DNA of 64,000 nucleotides from Bacteroidales bacterium (lineage in GTDB: Bacteria > Bacteroidota > Bacteroidia > Bacteroidales > F082), in assembly GCA_029983675.1 (NCBI GenBank), contig JASBYY010000003.1, positions 1-64,000 on the forward strand, in the 5' to 3' direction. This document shows positions 26,479 through 33,186 of the stretch, piece after piece; position 1 is the stretch's first letter; each line of letters begins with the position of its first letter. The translations under genes were made by a program, and so were the position numbers. Below the pieces are notes generated by a model, which saw only the letters and a program-made list of their open reading frames with translations, searched no databases and was not told the DNA's origin.

Positions 26479-26507
26479 GTGGATAAATTTTTTCATGTGG
26501 ATAAATT
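26472..26507 (-). repeat. 18-bp perfect tandem duplication over a start codon
   Basis: The unit TTTTCATGTGGATAAATT occurs twice (26472-26489 and 26490-26507). It duplicates the start region of the thioredoxin/beta-propeller gene in frame (MKKFIH-MKK), giving two ATGs with the same upstream context. Confidence 0.9.
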
Positions 26508-26554
26508 TATTTGCCAAATGAGAGGTGGCGCTGTCCGCCACCTATTCATATTTT

Positions 26555-26953
26555 TTAATTACTCTTTACAAATCTAAATTGCTCTCCGTAAAAAGTTTCA
26601 GGATTATCTTGTCTCAAAAGTTCTTTATTAATATAAACAATCCTACAACTAATACGTTCAGTGGTGTTCCCTTGTTCATCATACAAAGTTACTACGATAT
26701 TTGGTAATTGTTGTAAAACTTCGTCAACACTAGTGCTTCTGTTTTTTTTGAATAACTCTTTAATATCCTCCCATGTGATATTAATTGTTGCACATACATT
26801 AAATGTAAAACCGGGACAGACTTTTAATTGTCCATTTTCATAAGTAGCACCGGCCCTTCCATGAAGCCGTATTTCAACAGCATGCGCATCGCCAACCTTG
26901 AATGCCAAAAATGCAGTTAGTATGCAAGTTAAGATAACAATTTTTCTATTCAT
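26555..26953 (-). CDS. small secreted protein, paralog of its upstream neighbour (unrecognised)
   Basis: 132 residues with a signal peptide (MNRKIVILTCILTAFLAF, cleavage near AHA). The mature start EIRLHGRAGATYENGQLKV is followed by CPGFTFNVCATI. The same layout, EVKLYGYGGITYGNGTITI then CPNPSQAECATV, occurs in the next gene upstream, so the two are tandem duplicates. The cysteine pair is conserved. The C-terminal halves differ more, both ending in charged beta-like segments. I do not recognise the family. It lies between a long duplicated leader and a thioredoxin-like gene on the same strand. Confidence 0.65.
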   Translation of the reverse strand: MNRKIVILTCILTAFLAFKVGDAHAVEIRLHGRAGATYENGQLKVCPGFTFNVCATINITWEDIKELFKKNRSTSVDEVLQQLPNIVVTLYDEQGNTTERISCRIVYINKELLRQDNPETFYGEQFRFVKSN

Positions 26954-26957
26954 GTTC

Positions 26958-27302
26958 TTATTTCCTTTCCTCTAAAACCAAAATAACATCTTTGCCATAA
27001 ACCATCTTGTTGTTTAACACGTCAGTATTGGCAATTTTAATAATATGCGTTTTCATCATATCATCAATTTTTTGTTGATCATCCTTTGTTGCAGCTATTA
27101 TTATCTTGATTTCGTTTCCAGAAATTACCACTGTTGCGCATTCCGCTTGTGACGGATTGGGACATATCGTTATGGTTCCATTCCCATAAGTTATGCCTCC
27201 ATATCCGTACAGTTTAACCTCGGCTGCTGATGCATGAAGCATAGTGGATAAAATCATTGTCATGGATGTGATTATTGTAATTAATACTTTATGTGTTTTC
27301 AT
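26958..27302 (-). CDS. small secreted protein, first gene behind leader copy 1 (unrecognised)
   Basis: 114 residues with a signal peptide (MKTHKVLITIITSMTMILST, cleavage near ASA). Mature EVKLYGYGGITYGNGTITI then CPNPSQAECATV precede a Lys/Asp-rich second half. It is paralogous to the next gene (26555-26953), four bp away. The paired cysteines suggest a disulfide-stabilised exported peptide. The ATG follows a leader of about 450 nt with two short conserved ORFs. Confidence 0.65.
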   Translation of the reverse strand: MKTHKVLITIITSMTMILSTMLHASAAEVKLYGYGGITYGNGTITICPNPSQAECATVVISGNEIKIIIAATKDDQQKIDDMMKTHIIKIANTDVLNNKMVYGKDVILVLEERK

Positions 27303-27443
27303 TTCTTATGTGTTTTAAAAGTTGTTTGTTCGTATTGCTGTTTGTCGAATATGGTGCAGCCTTAATAAAGCTGTCCTTCATGCCTGCCCCTCCCGGGCTT
27401 CCCGCAAGGCAGATAAAACGCCACCCCTGCCGGAACCGCCGCC

Positions 27444-27560
27444 TCACCCGTGCGAGGCAACGGAGGCCGCCGCTCGAATGAACTTGTTCTTGCCCAAAAC
27501 CCAGATGAAAGGCTGTTTTCCGCCTTGGTATCCCCTTCCGGCAAAAGGCAAAGCACGCAT
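27444..27560 (-). CDS. leader ORF 2, copy 1 (38 codons)
   Basis: It begins MRALPFAGRGYQGGKQP and contains IWVLGKNKFIRAAAS. The equivalent place in leader copy 2 (29283-29357) encodes MALPASVKIWQLGKNRFIRV, so ALP...IWxLGKNxFIRxAAS is shared. It starts 10 bases after the stop of leader ORF 1. DNA differences between copies in this stretch include a synonymous change, but the sample is too small to prove translation. It may instead be a conserved RNA segment. Confidence 0.4.
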   Translation of the reverse strand: MRALPFAGRGYQGGKQPFIWVLGKNKFIRAAASVASHG

Positions 27561-27570
27561 ACTGACATAA

Positions 27571-27726
27571 TCAGAAGACGTTGCGTGTAAGTGACTGTAA
27601 ATTAATATATAGTGGTGTGCGTGGGGGGGGGCAAACCTTTCCAATTGAAGCGGACGACAAGCATGACCCAACGGCCCCGCCTTCGGGCAAAGATGCCATT
27701 TTTGCTATGGACGACTTGTGCTTCAT
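27571..27726 (-). CDS. leader ORF 1, copy 1 (51 codons) with C9 tract
   Basis: It starts 25-30 nt after the predicted transcription start and reads MKHKSSIAKMASLPEG ... KVCPPPRTPLYIN. The proline run is encoded by nine consecutive C (G9 on the + strand, 27623-27631). Leader copy 2 has C10 but its ORF 1 also reads the tract as PPPR. Homopolymer slippage would change the frame and where this ORF stops relative to ORF 2. It could be a regulatory upstream ORF or a coincidental frame. Confidence 0.4.
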   Translation of the reverse strand: MKHKSSIAKMASLPEGGAVGSCLSSASIGKVCPPPRTPLYINLQSLTRNVF

Positions 27727-27758
27727 CGTATTGTCCTTTCAATTCGGTTTTGTCGGGG

Positions 27759-27788
27759 CAAATATAGGGATATTTTTTCATTTGTCAA
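27759..27788 (-). promoter_or_regulatory. promoter of leader copy 1
   Basis: On the minus strand TTG (27786-27788), 19 bases, then TATATTTG (27759-27766), an excellent match to the Bacteroidota consensus. It is matched by the promoter at 29537-29568. Confidence 0.75.
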
Positions 27789-27879
27789 GCGTTTTTGCTG
27801 TTTTTTCATCAAAAAAAAATGCAATTTATTCACAGTCGGCATGTTGCAAAGGAATGGAACTTGTGCAGGCATGAACATC
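27782..27879 (-). repeat. conserved upstream block, copy 1
   Basis: About 98 bp that match 29563-29657 with only about five differences, spanning the -33 element and the region upstream (includes GCAATTTATTCACAGTCGGC). It is much better conserved than the leader downstream, so it is either a regulatory region under selection or a recent conversion tract. Both copies have the same orientation, 1.78 kb apart. Confidence 0.85.
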
Positions 27880-27950
27880 ACCTATTAGTCTGGGACAAAA
27901 AATATGCTACACAACTGAGAAATCTCTTGACAGTCGACTTTGGAGGCCTT

Positions 27951-28547
27951 TTAAGGCAACACATCTAGCACATCCACAAACTTATCGTATTCGTACATGA
28001 ATAGAGAAGCCTTCACATACTTTTCAGGAATATCCTTGTATCTTGTGCGAGTTGGATAGCCAACCAAATCATTCAGAAAATATCTTTCGTAAATGAATCT
28101 CCGGTTTTCTTTGTAATAATCGTTGTCTATTACAAATAGAGGGTGGGTTGGGTTCTGTTTTATCGATTGCTCCAAAGCGTCATAACTTGTCATGATCAAA
28201 AACAGCCGGTAGCCATTTTCATCGGCAAATTGTTCGCAGAAAGGATTCTGCTGACAAGTCGGGGAATTACACCCCTTGGAATAAAGGCGAACCAAAGACT
28301 TGGGATGATGAGCAAGCTCAGCTTTCAATAATTCGGGATTGATCATGTAAACTCTTCCAACTTCTATAGAATCAAAGCTCGTTAAAGGATGGACTAACGC
28401 TTTCATAGAATCGTTTAGTTTATGATAATCATTATCATATCCATATACAACAATTAATCTTGTGTTACAGGCATAGCAGGCGGTTAGCACTGTAACAAAA
28501 CAAATAAGACGAAATGCTTTATTCATCATTATTCGTTTTTTTTCCAT
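27951..28547 (-). CDS. thioredoxin-like lipoprotein (unrecognised)
   Basis: About 198 residues. The N-terminus MEKKRIMMNKAFRLICF leads into a hydrophobic stretch ending LTACYAC, which fits a lipoprotein signal. The mature part has KSLVRLYSKGCNSPTCQQNP followed by an FLIMTSYDALEQ strand and HPLFVIDNDYY, the strand/helix order of thioredoxin-like folds, but without a classical CxxC. It is the second gene of the leader-2 operon, downstream of the lipoprotein at 28566-29117. Alternative starts at 28529 and 28562 exist. No function is proposed beyond extracytoplasmic location. Confidence 0.6.
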   Translation of the reverse strand: MEKKRIMMNKAFRLICFVTVLTACYACNTRLIVVYGYDNDYHKLNDSMKALVHPLTSFDSIEVGRVYMINPELLKAELAHHPKSLVRLYSKGCNSPTCQQNPFCEQFADENGYRLFLIMTSYDALEQSIKQNPTHPLFVIDNDYYKENRRFIYERYFLNDLVGYPTRTRYKDIPEKYVKASLFMYEYDKFVDVLDVLP

Positions 28548-28565
28548 GATTAAGCCCGGCAAACA

Positions 28566-29117
28566 TCAGATGCTGCTACTATATGAATAGTTCACCATGT
28601 ATCCGCCATGTTCTCCCATATTAGGATTATAGTGGTAGACGCCTTGAGGAACTATTATCTTTTTAGAAGAGTCATCGTTATAGCCATAAATATCTTCATC
28701 AACGTATAAATCCAGTTCTACTGGATCAATGTTGTGAACATCTGTAGCTATCAGCAAAGTCAAGTTGCCGGTTTCTTCCCCGTTGCTCAATTCGTAAATG
28801 ATGTCCCTTGATGGCAACAAAGAGTCTTGATCCAATTTATAAATCTGTTGTCCAAAGATATATATTTCGCATATCCCTAATTTCTTATCACAGTTATATG
28901 CTTTTCTATGTAGTACAATTCGAATTATTTCGATATTATTTTCTTTGATGTTATTCCCAACATTATGGGAAAACAGGATGCTTTCTGTTGGATCAATAGG
29001 ATTACATTCCATTGTTTCTTCCTCTGTTGTGGTTTTTGCTTTATTGCATGAAGAAAAAATCACAGTGTTAATCGCTGCTAAAGTAAAAGCTAAAATCAAT
29101 ATTTCATATTTTTTCAT
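28566..29117 (-). CDS. lipoprotein, first gene behind leader copy 2 (unrecognised)
   Basis: 183 residues with a lipoprotein signal (MKKYEILILAFTLAAINTVI, then FSSC). The mature region is rich in Asp/Glu and includes a close cysteine pair (NCDKKLGICE). The end is Tyr/Ser-rich (GGYMVNYSYSSSI). I do not recognise it. It lies about 410 nt downstream of a promoter identical in type to that of the 27302 operon and is followed closely by a thioredoxin-like lipoprotein. The parallel with the other operon (cysteine-containing exported protein, then thioredoxin-like protein) is noteworthy. Confidence 0.6.
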   Translation of the reverse strand: MKKYEILILAFTLAAINTVIFSSCNKAKTTTEEETMECNPIDPTESILFSHNVGNNIKENNIEIIRIVLHRKAYNCDKKLGICEIYIFGQQIYKLDQDSLLPSRDIIYELSNGEETGNLTLLIATDVHNIDPVELDLYVDEDIYGYNDDSSKKIIVPQGVYHYNPNMGEHGGYMVNYSYSSSI

Positions 29118-29282
29118 GATAATTTATATTTTAATGATTTATAATTGTAAATTGTATTTGATTAGAATTCTCATTTCCGACGTGTTTTGTGTCTTTCCGC
29201 AAGCCTTTCGTCAAACCGGCTTGCTGTGGCGGAGTTCCCCGCTGCCTCATGTATGGCTTTGCCCCGCAAACGGCAGACACTC

Positions 29283-29357
29283 TTATTGCGAGGCCGCAAC
29301 TCGGATGAACCTGTTCTTGCCCAACTGCCAAATCTTTACGCTTGCGGGCAATGCCAT
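29283..29357 (-). CDS. leader ORF 2, copy 2 (24 codons)
   Basis: Reads MALPASVKIWQLGKNRFIRV then AASQ and stop. It shares ALP and IWxLGKNxFIRxAAS with copy 1 (27444-27560) but lacks about ten central codons. It starts 44 bases after leader ORF 1 ends. Confidence 0.4.
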   Translation of the reverse strand: MALPASVKIWQLGKNRFIRVAASQ

Positions 29358-29401
29358 CAACGGTGTTTCCGACGTTACACAAGCGCATAATTTATTGATA
29401 A

Positions 29402-29515
29402 TCAGATAATTGATACACGTGGGGGGGGGGATAAAATGCTGAAAATCAAACAATTACATGTAAAATATTGGTTTTCACGTAATTGCAAGATTCCTATGTT
29501 CTTTTTCAACAGCAT
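29402..29515 (-). CDS. leader ORF 1, copy 2 (37 codons) with C10 tract
   Basis: Begins 20-25 nt after the predicted transcription start, MLLKKNIGILQLRENQYF, and ends ILSPPPRVSII. The PPPR is encoded across ten consecutive C (G10 on the + strand, 29421-29430). Apart from the tract the peptide does not resemble copy 1, so the conserved feature is the C-run and its frame rather than the whole peptide. Confidence 0.35.
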   Translation of the reverse strand: MLLKKNIGILQLRENQYFTCNCLIFSILSPPPRVSII

Positions 29516-29536
29516 ATTTACTTGTATTTTCAACTG

Positions 29537-29568
29537 CAAATATACAACTTTCTTTTTTTGGTTGTCAA
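29537..29568 (-). promoter_or_regulatory. promoter of leader copy 2
   Basis: On the minus strand TTG (29566-29568), 21 bases, then TATATTTG (29537-29544). Same elements as at 27759-27788, with a spacer two bases longer. Confidence 0.7.
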
Positions 29569-29657
29569 GTGTTTTTGCTGTTTTTTTATCAAAAAAAATG
29601 CAATTTATTCACAGTCGGCATGTTGCAAAGGAATGGAACTTGTGCAGCATGAACATC
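29563..29657 (-). repeat. conserved upstream block, copy 2
   Basis: Near-identical partner of 27782-27879. Differences are a T-run and an A-run length change, a few substitutions and one single-base deletion. Confidence 0.85.
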
Positions 29658-29860
29658 GCCGATTTTTGCATTTCAGATGTGCAGCCCTGCCCGTGACAAG
29701 CTCCCTTTCGCTGCACGCTGCGCTTTCAACATACCTGCGGTGCGTTTACGCTTATAGTTTCGCTTTCCAAATCATATCGGAATGATGCAACAGTTTGTTG
29801 ATCCGTGTCTTATTTCGCATGAAGCAGGAACGTTTTCGCATCAACCCCAACCCCTATCCG
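29658..29860. other. unexplained spacer between leader copy 2 and pnuC
   Basis: About 200 bp with no supported gene or fold. It includes a GC-richer stretch around 29690-29750 unlike the neighbouring AT-rich block. No riboswitch-like element was recognised ahead of the transporter gene. Confidence 0.4.
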
Positions 29861-29891
29861 TTGGTGAAACCTGAATAAAATATTATCTTTG
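29861..29891 (+). promoter_or_regulatory. promoter of the PnuC-family gene
   Basis: TTG (29861-29863), 20 bases, then TATCTTTG (29884-29891). Transcription would start about 20 bases before the ATG at 29919, leaving no room for a riboswitch. Confidence 0.75.
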
Positions 29892-29918
29892 CCGGTCTAT
29901 TGCCAACATCATGTCTGT

Positions 29919-30653
29919 ATGTCGAAATTCAAATCGTTTCTGAAAGAGGAAACCTCCGGATGGAAAGCGTTCGATCTCATCTGGATCATCTTGTTATGCT
30001 CGGCTATCACCATTATATCCATTATCAATGCGACGCATAGCGGGCTTGGTAACAATATCGACGTGGCGCTGTCCATCATTGCGGCAGTGGCCGGGATTTT
30101 CAATGTCGCCTTGGGCGGAAAGGGCAAGCTGAGCAATTTCTTTTTCGGCATCCTCGGGAGCATATTATTGACCATCATCAACTTCAAGATACACAACTAC
30201 GGTCTCATGTCGGTCAACATCTACATGTTCGTGATGCAGTTTGTGGGTTTCTTCTCGTGGTCGAAAAACATGAACAAGGAAACACATGAAGTGAACAAGG
30301 TGCACATGAAACCCAAAGCCCGCCTGTTCTACCTTTCCGTTTTAGTCGTCGCCACCGTGGCTGCCGGTCTGATCCTCAGCCGTTTCCCCGACGAAGCGCA
30401 TCCGTTTATCGACGGCTTTGTTTCCGTAGCCTTTATCTTGGTCATGCTGCTCATGGTACGGATGTATGCCGAGCAATGGTGGCTCTGGATACTCATCAAC
30501 GTAGCAAGCATCTATCTTTTCCTCACCTCAAGGGAAATCACTCTTGCCTTGGTGCTGATGTACGCCTTTTATTTGGTCAACAGCATTATCATGTGCGTGC
30601 GTTGGGAAAAAGAGGCGCGACAAAATGACAAGATGCAAAAAGGCAAAGCGTGA
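29919..30653 (+). CDS. PnuC-family vitamin/nucleoside transporter
   Basis: A 244-residue inner-membrane protein with seven or eight helices. Typical PnuC segments are present: YMFVMQFVGFFSWSKNM in the middle and QWWLWILINVASIYLFL followed by LMYAFYLVNSIIM at the C-terminus. The family moves nicotinamide riboside (PnuC) or thiamine (PnuT) by facilitated diffusion. The short leader has no TPP riboswitch and no NAD or thiamine genes are adjacent, so the substrate is open. The start at 29919 (MSKFKSF) is chosen because an earlier in-frame start lies at the -7 box. Confidence 0.85.
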   Translation: MSKFKSFLKEETSGWKAFDLIWIILLCSAITIISIINATHSGLGNNIDVALSIIAAVAGIFNVALGGKGKLSNFFFGILGSILLTIINFKIHNYGLMSVNIYMFVMQFVGFFSWSKNMNKETHEVNKVHMKPKARLFYLSVLVVATVAAGLILSRFPDEAHPFIDGFVSVAFILVMLLMVRMYAEQWWLWILINVASIYLFLTSREITLALVLMYAFYLVNSIIMCVRWEKEARQNDKMQKGKA

Positions 30654-30796
30654 CACCTTGGGCAACCCCATCCTCCACTGGGGCAAGAAGTCTTGTATTA
30701 GGCCAAACCCAGTTTTTTGAAAGAAAAATGTCATAATGGCAAACAAGTCGTAGTTTTTTGCTATTTTAGCGCAATTATTAGATTAATCAATGTGTT

Positions 30797-31081
30797 ATGG
30801 ACAATAGAATTGTTGAAGTTTTCAGAGGTTCTGCGCTTCATGCCGAATATGTATCCAAAATTTTGGAAGACAACGGCATAGAGTATATGATTCGCGATTT
30901 CATGCGCGAAGGTCTCATTGCCGGCTGGGTGGGATCCGTTTCGGAAGAGAGCACGTCCGTCTTTGTTTACGAAAGTGTTTATGACAAAGCCATGGACATT
31001 CTGAAAGGCTACGAAGATGCCGGTTTCGACGAAGAAGAAGCCGCCCGCGAAGCTGCTGAGGAAACACCTCGCGAAGACTGA
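30797..31081 (+). CDS. DUF2007-type small protein
   Basis: 94 residues without signal or membrane segments. The N-terminal part EVFRGSALHAEYVSKILEDN, with hydrophobic strand then helix, followed by a second strand (SVFVYESVYDKAMDIL) fits the DUF2007 'putative signal transducing protein' domain, a small ferredoxin-like fold of unknown function. The tail is acidic (Glu/Ala-rich). It lies between pnuC and the GNAT-like gene, all on the + strand. Confidence 0.72.
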   Translation: MDNRIVEVFRGSALHAEYVSKILEDNGIEYMIRDFMREGLIAGWVGSVSEESTSVFVYESVYDKAMDILKGYEDAGFDEEEAAREAAEETPRED

Positions 31082-31134
31082 TTCCGAAATCCTGTTCGGG
31101 TAACCTTTTCGTTTTTTGGCAACACGATAGCACC

Positions 31135-32316
31135 ATGTCAGAGAAATACGCCCTCAAGGAAGTCGTCACGGCAAAAGAAGAACGGCATTGGCTCGACTTT
31201 CCCGCCTGCTTATATAAGGACGATCCGCATTACGTGCGTCCCATGGATTCGCAAATCAAGGGCATCTTCGATCCGAAGCAGAACAAGCTGTTCCGCCACG
31301 GATGTGCCGTGCGCTACCTTCTTGCCGACGCGCAAGGCCGAATAGTAGGGCGCATTGCCGCTTTCATCGACCCGAAGACCGCCAACGCCAAGGACAACGA
31401 ACAGCCGACCGGCGGCTGCGGTTTTTTCGACTGTATCGACGATCAGAACGCCGCCGACACGCTTTTCGATGCCGCCAGAAAATGGCTCGCGGAACACGGC
31501 ATGGAAGCCATGGATGGTCCCGTCAACTTCGGCGACCGCGACTATTTCTGGGGATGCCTCGTCGATGGGTTCCACGATCCGGTCTTCAACATGCCGTACA
31601 ACTTCCCTTACTACCGAAAACTTTTTGAAAGCTACGGCTTTGAAGAGTATTTCAAGCAGTTCACGTTTCGCCGCGAGATCGTTCCCGGCGGTCTCGACCC
31701 CATCCTGTACGAAAAGTTGAAACGCATCGGCCCCGACTACAGTTTTGAAATCATCGACAAAAAGAAAATAGACAAGTATGCCGACGACTTTCTCACCGTT
31801 TACAACAAGGCGTGGGGCGTTATTCCCGGTGTCGCTAAAATCACGCGGCAACACGCCGTGGCCTTGCTCAACAGCTTGAAACCGGTCATCGACCCGCGTC
31901 TGATGCACTTCGCCTACTACAACGGAGAACCCGTGGCCTTCTTCCTGATGATGATCGATCTGAACCAGATTTACAAAGGGCTGAACGGAAAAGACCACTT
32001 TCTCAACAAACTACGCATTTTCTGGCGCATCAAGGTGTCGAAAAAGTGCGACCGCGTCATCTCCCTTGCCTTTGGCGTTGTCCCCGAACACCGCTCCCGT
32101 TGCCTTGAAGCAGGACTGATTTGTGCGTTTGAAAAGCTCGCCCTCCGCGAGGATTTCAAATACAAAGAATTACAAATCAACTGGATAGGCGACTTCAACC
32201 CGCCTATGATAAAAATTGCAAAAAGTGTGGGCACCGCACTTTACAAGACCCATATCACCTACCGTTATCTCTTCGACCGCGACAAACCTTTTGTCAGGGC
32301 CAAGCTGCAAAAGTAA
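31135..32316 (+). CDS. GNAT-like acyltransferase family protein (YghO-type)
   Basis: A 393-residue cytosolic protein. The N-terminal section (WLDFPACLYKDDPHYVRPM, then RYLLADAQGRIVGRIAAFID) has the strand pattern of an acetyl-CoA-binding GNAT fold, and a second GNAT-like half follows (about residues 200-390, including HFAYYNGEPVAFFLMMIDL and AFGVVPEHRSRCLEAGLI). Bacteroidota proteins of this length and layout are annotated as N-acetyltransferase-like or YghO-like. The substrate is unknown. The region is GC-richer than its surroundings but the codon pattern is otherwise ordinary. Confidence 0.65.
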   Translation: MSEKYALKEVVTAKEERHWLDFPACLYKDDPHYVRPMDSQIKGIFDPKQNKLFRHGCAVRYLLADAQGRIVGRIAAFIDPKTANAKDNEQPTGGCGFFDCIDDQNAADTLFDAARKWLAEHGMEAMDGPVNFGDRDYFWGCLVDGFHDPVFNMPYNFPYYRKLFESYGFEEYFKQFTFRREIVPGGLDPILYEKLKRIGPDYSFEIIDKKKIDKYADDFLTVYNKAWGVIPGVAKITRQHAVALLNSLKPVIDPRLMHFAYYNGEPVAFFLMMIDLNQIYKGLNGKDHFLNKLRIFWRIKVSKKCDRVISLAFGVVPEHRSRCLEAGLICAFEKLALREDFKYKELQINWIGDFNPPMIKIAKSVGTALYKTHITYRYLFDRDKPFVRAKLQK

Positions 32317-32408
32317 TCGCGCTTGCAAGGTTTTCACAAACAGCACCGCTTGGAAATAAGCGGACATCGCTCACCGATTTTTTTGTATTTTTGCCGAAAA
32401 TTCCGTGA

Positions 32409-33059
32409 ATGATTCAGGCGAAAGGAATATACAAGTCGTTTGGCGATCTGCAAGTCATCAAAGGCATTGACCTGCACATTGCCAAGAAAGAGATTGTGAG
32501 CATTGTAGGGGCTTCGGGAGCCGGAAAGTCCACCCTGCTGCACATCATCGGCACCTTGGATAAAGCCGACCGCGGCAGTCTCACTATTGACGGCACCGAC
32601 ATCGGCAAACTCAACGAGAACGCTTTGGCGGCTTTCCGCAACCAAAGCATCGGGTTTGTGTTTCAGTTTCACCATTTGCTGCCCGAGTTCACCTCCTTGG
32701 AAAACATCTGCATCCCTGCCTTCATCAGAGGCTCCTCTAAAAAAGAAGCCACCGTGAGAGCAGAACAATTACTCGAATACCTGAACCTTTCGGAGCGGAA
32801 AGACCACAAGCCTTCGGAGCTTTCGGGCGGCGAACAGCAACGTGTCGCCGTGGCGCGGGCGCTCATCAACCGTCCCGCCGTGGTGTTGGCCGACGAGCCT
32901 TCCGGCAATCTCGATTCGAAATCGGCACAAGAATTGCATCAGTTGTTTTTCAGACTTCGCGACGAAATGCAACAGACCTTTGTCATCGTAACGCACAATC
33001 CGCAGCTTGCCGCCATGTCGGACAGGGCCATCACCATAAGAGACGGAAAGATAGAATGA
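32409..33059 (+). CDS. ABC transporter ATP-binding protein, LolD/MacB type
   Basis: A 216-residue ATPase with Walker A GASGAGKST, the Q-loop in FVFQFHHLLPEFT, the signature LSGGEQQRVAVARAL, Walker B VVLADEPSGNLDSK and the H-loop VTHNP. The sequence around HHLLPEFTSLEN is typical of LolD, which powers lipoprotein release from the inner membrane. The permease partner is not adjacent, as is usual in Bacteroidota, so LolD is likely but MacB/FtsE-like alternatives remain. A -7 box TATTTTTG lies at 32386-32393, so the leader is very short. Confidence 0.88.
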   Translation: MIQAKGIYKSFGDLQVIKGIDLHIAKKEIVSIVGASGAGKSTLLHIIGTLDKADRGSLTIDGTDIGKLNENALAAFRNQSIGFVFQFHHLLPEFTSLENICIPAFIRGSSKKEATVRAEQLLEYLNLSERKDHKPSELSGGEQQRVAVARALINRPAVVLADEPSGNLDSKSAQELHQLFFRLRDEMQQTFVIVTHNPQLAAMSDRAITIRDGKIE

Positions 33060-33186
33060 ATCTGCACAAAAAACACAAGATGAATGCGTCTTATCCCGAC
33101 AACATCCGTCAAGCCACACCGAAGCATTAAAAACGCAATACAATAACAACCAAGAATCTACGTTTTCAATTTATTTTAATAGAACA

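Noticed and set aside
29664..29918. Possible riboswitch ahead of the PnuC-family gene.
   Set aside because: The promoter at 29861-29891 leaves only about 20 nt of leader, and no TPP or NAD-type conserved core was seen upstream.
30670..30700. Weak hairpin CCCCATCCTCCACTGGGG after pnuC as a terminator.
   Set aside because: The stem is only about four to five pairs and there is no T-run.
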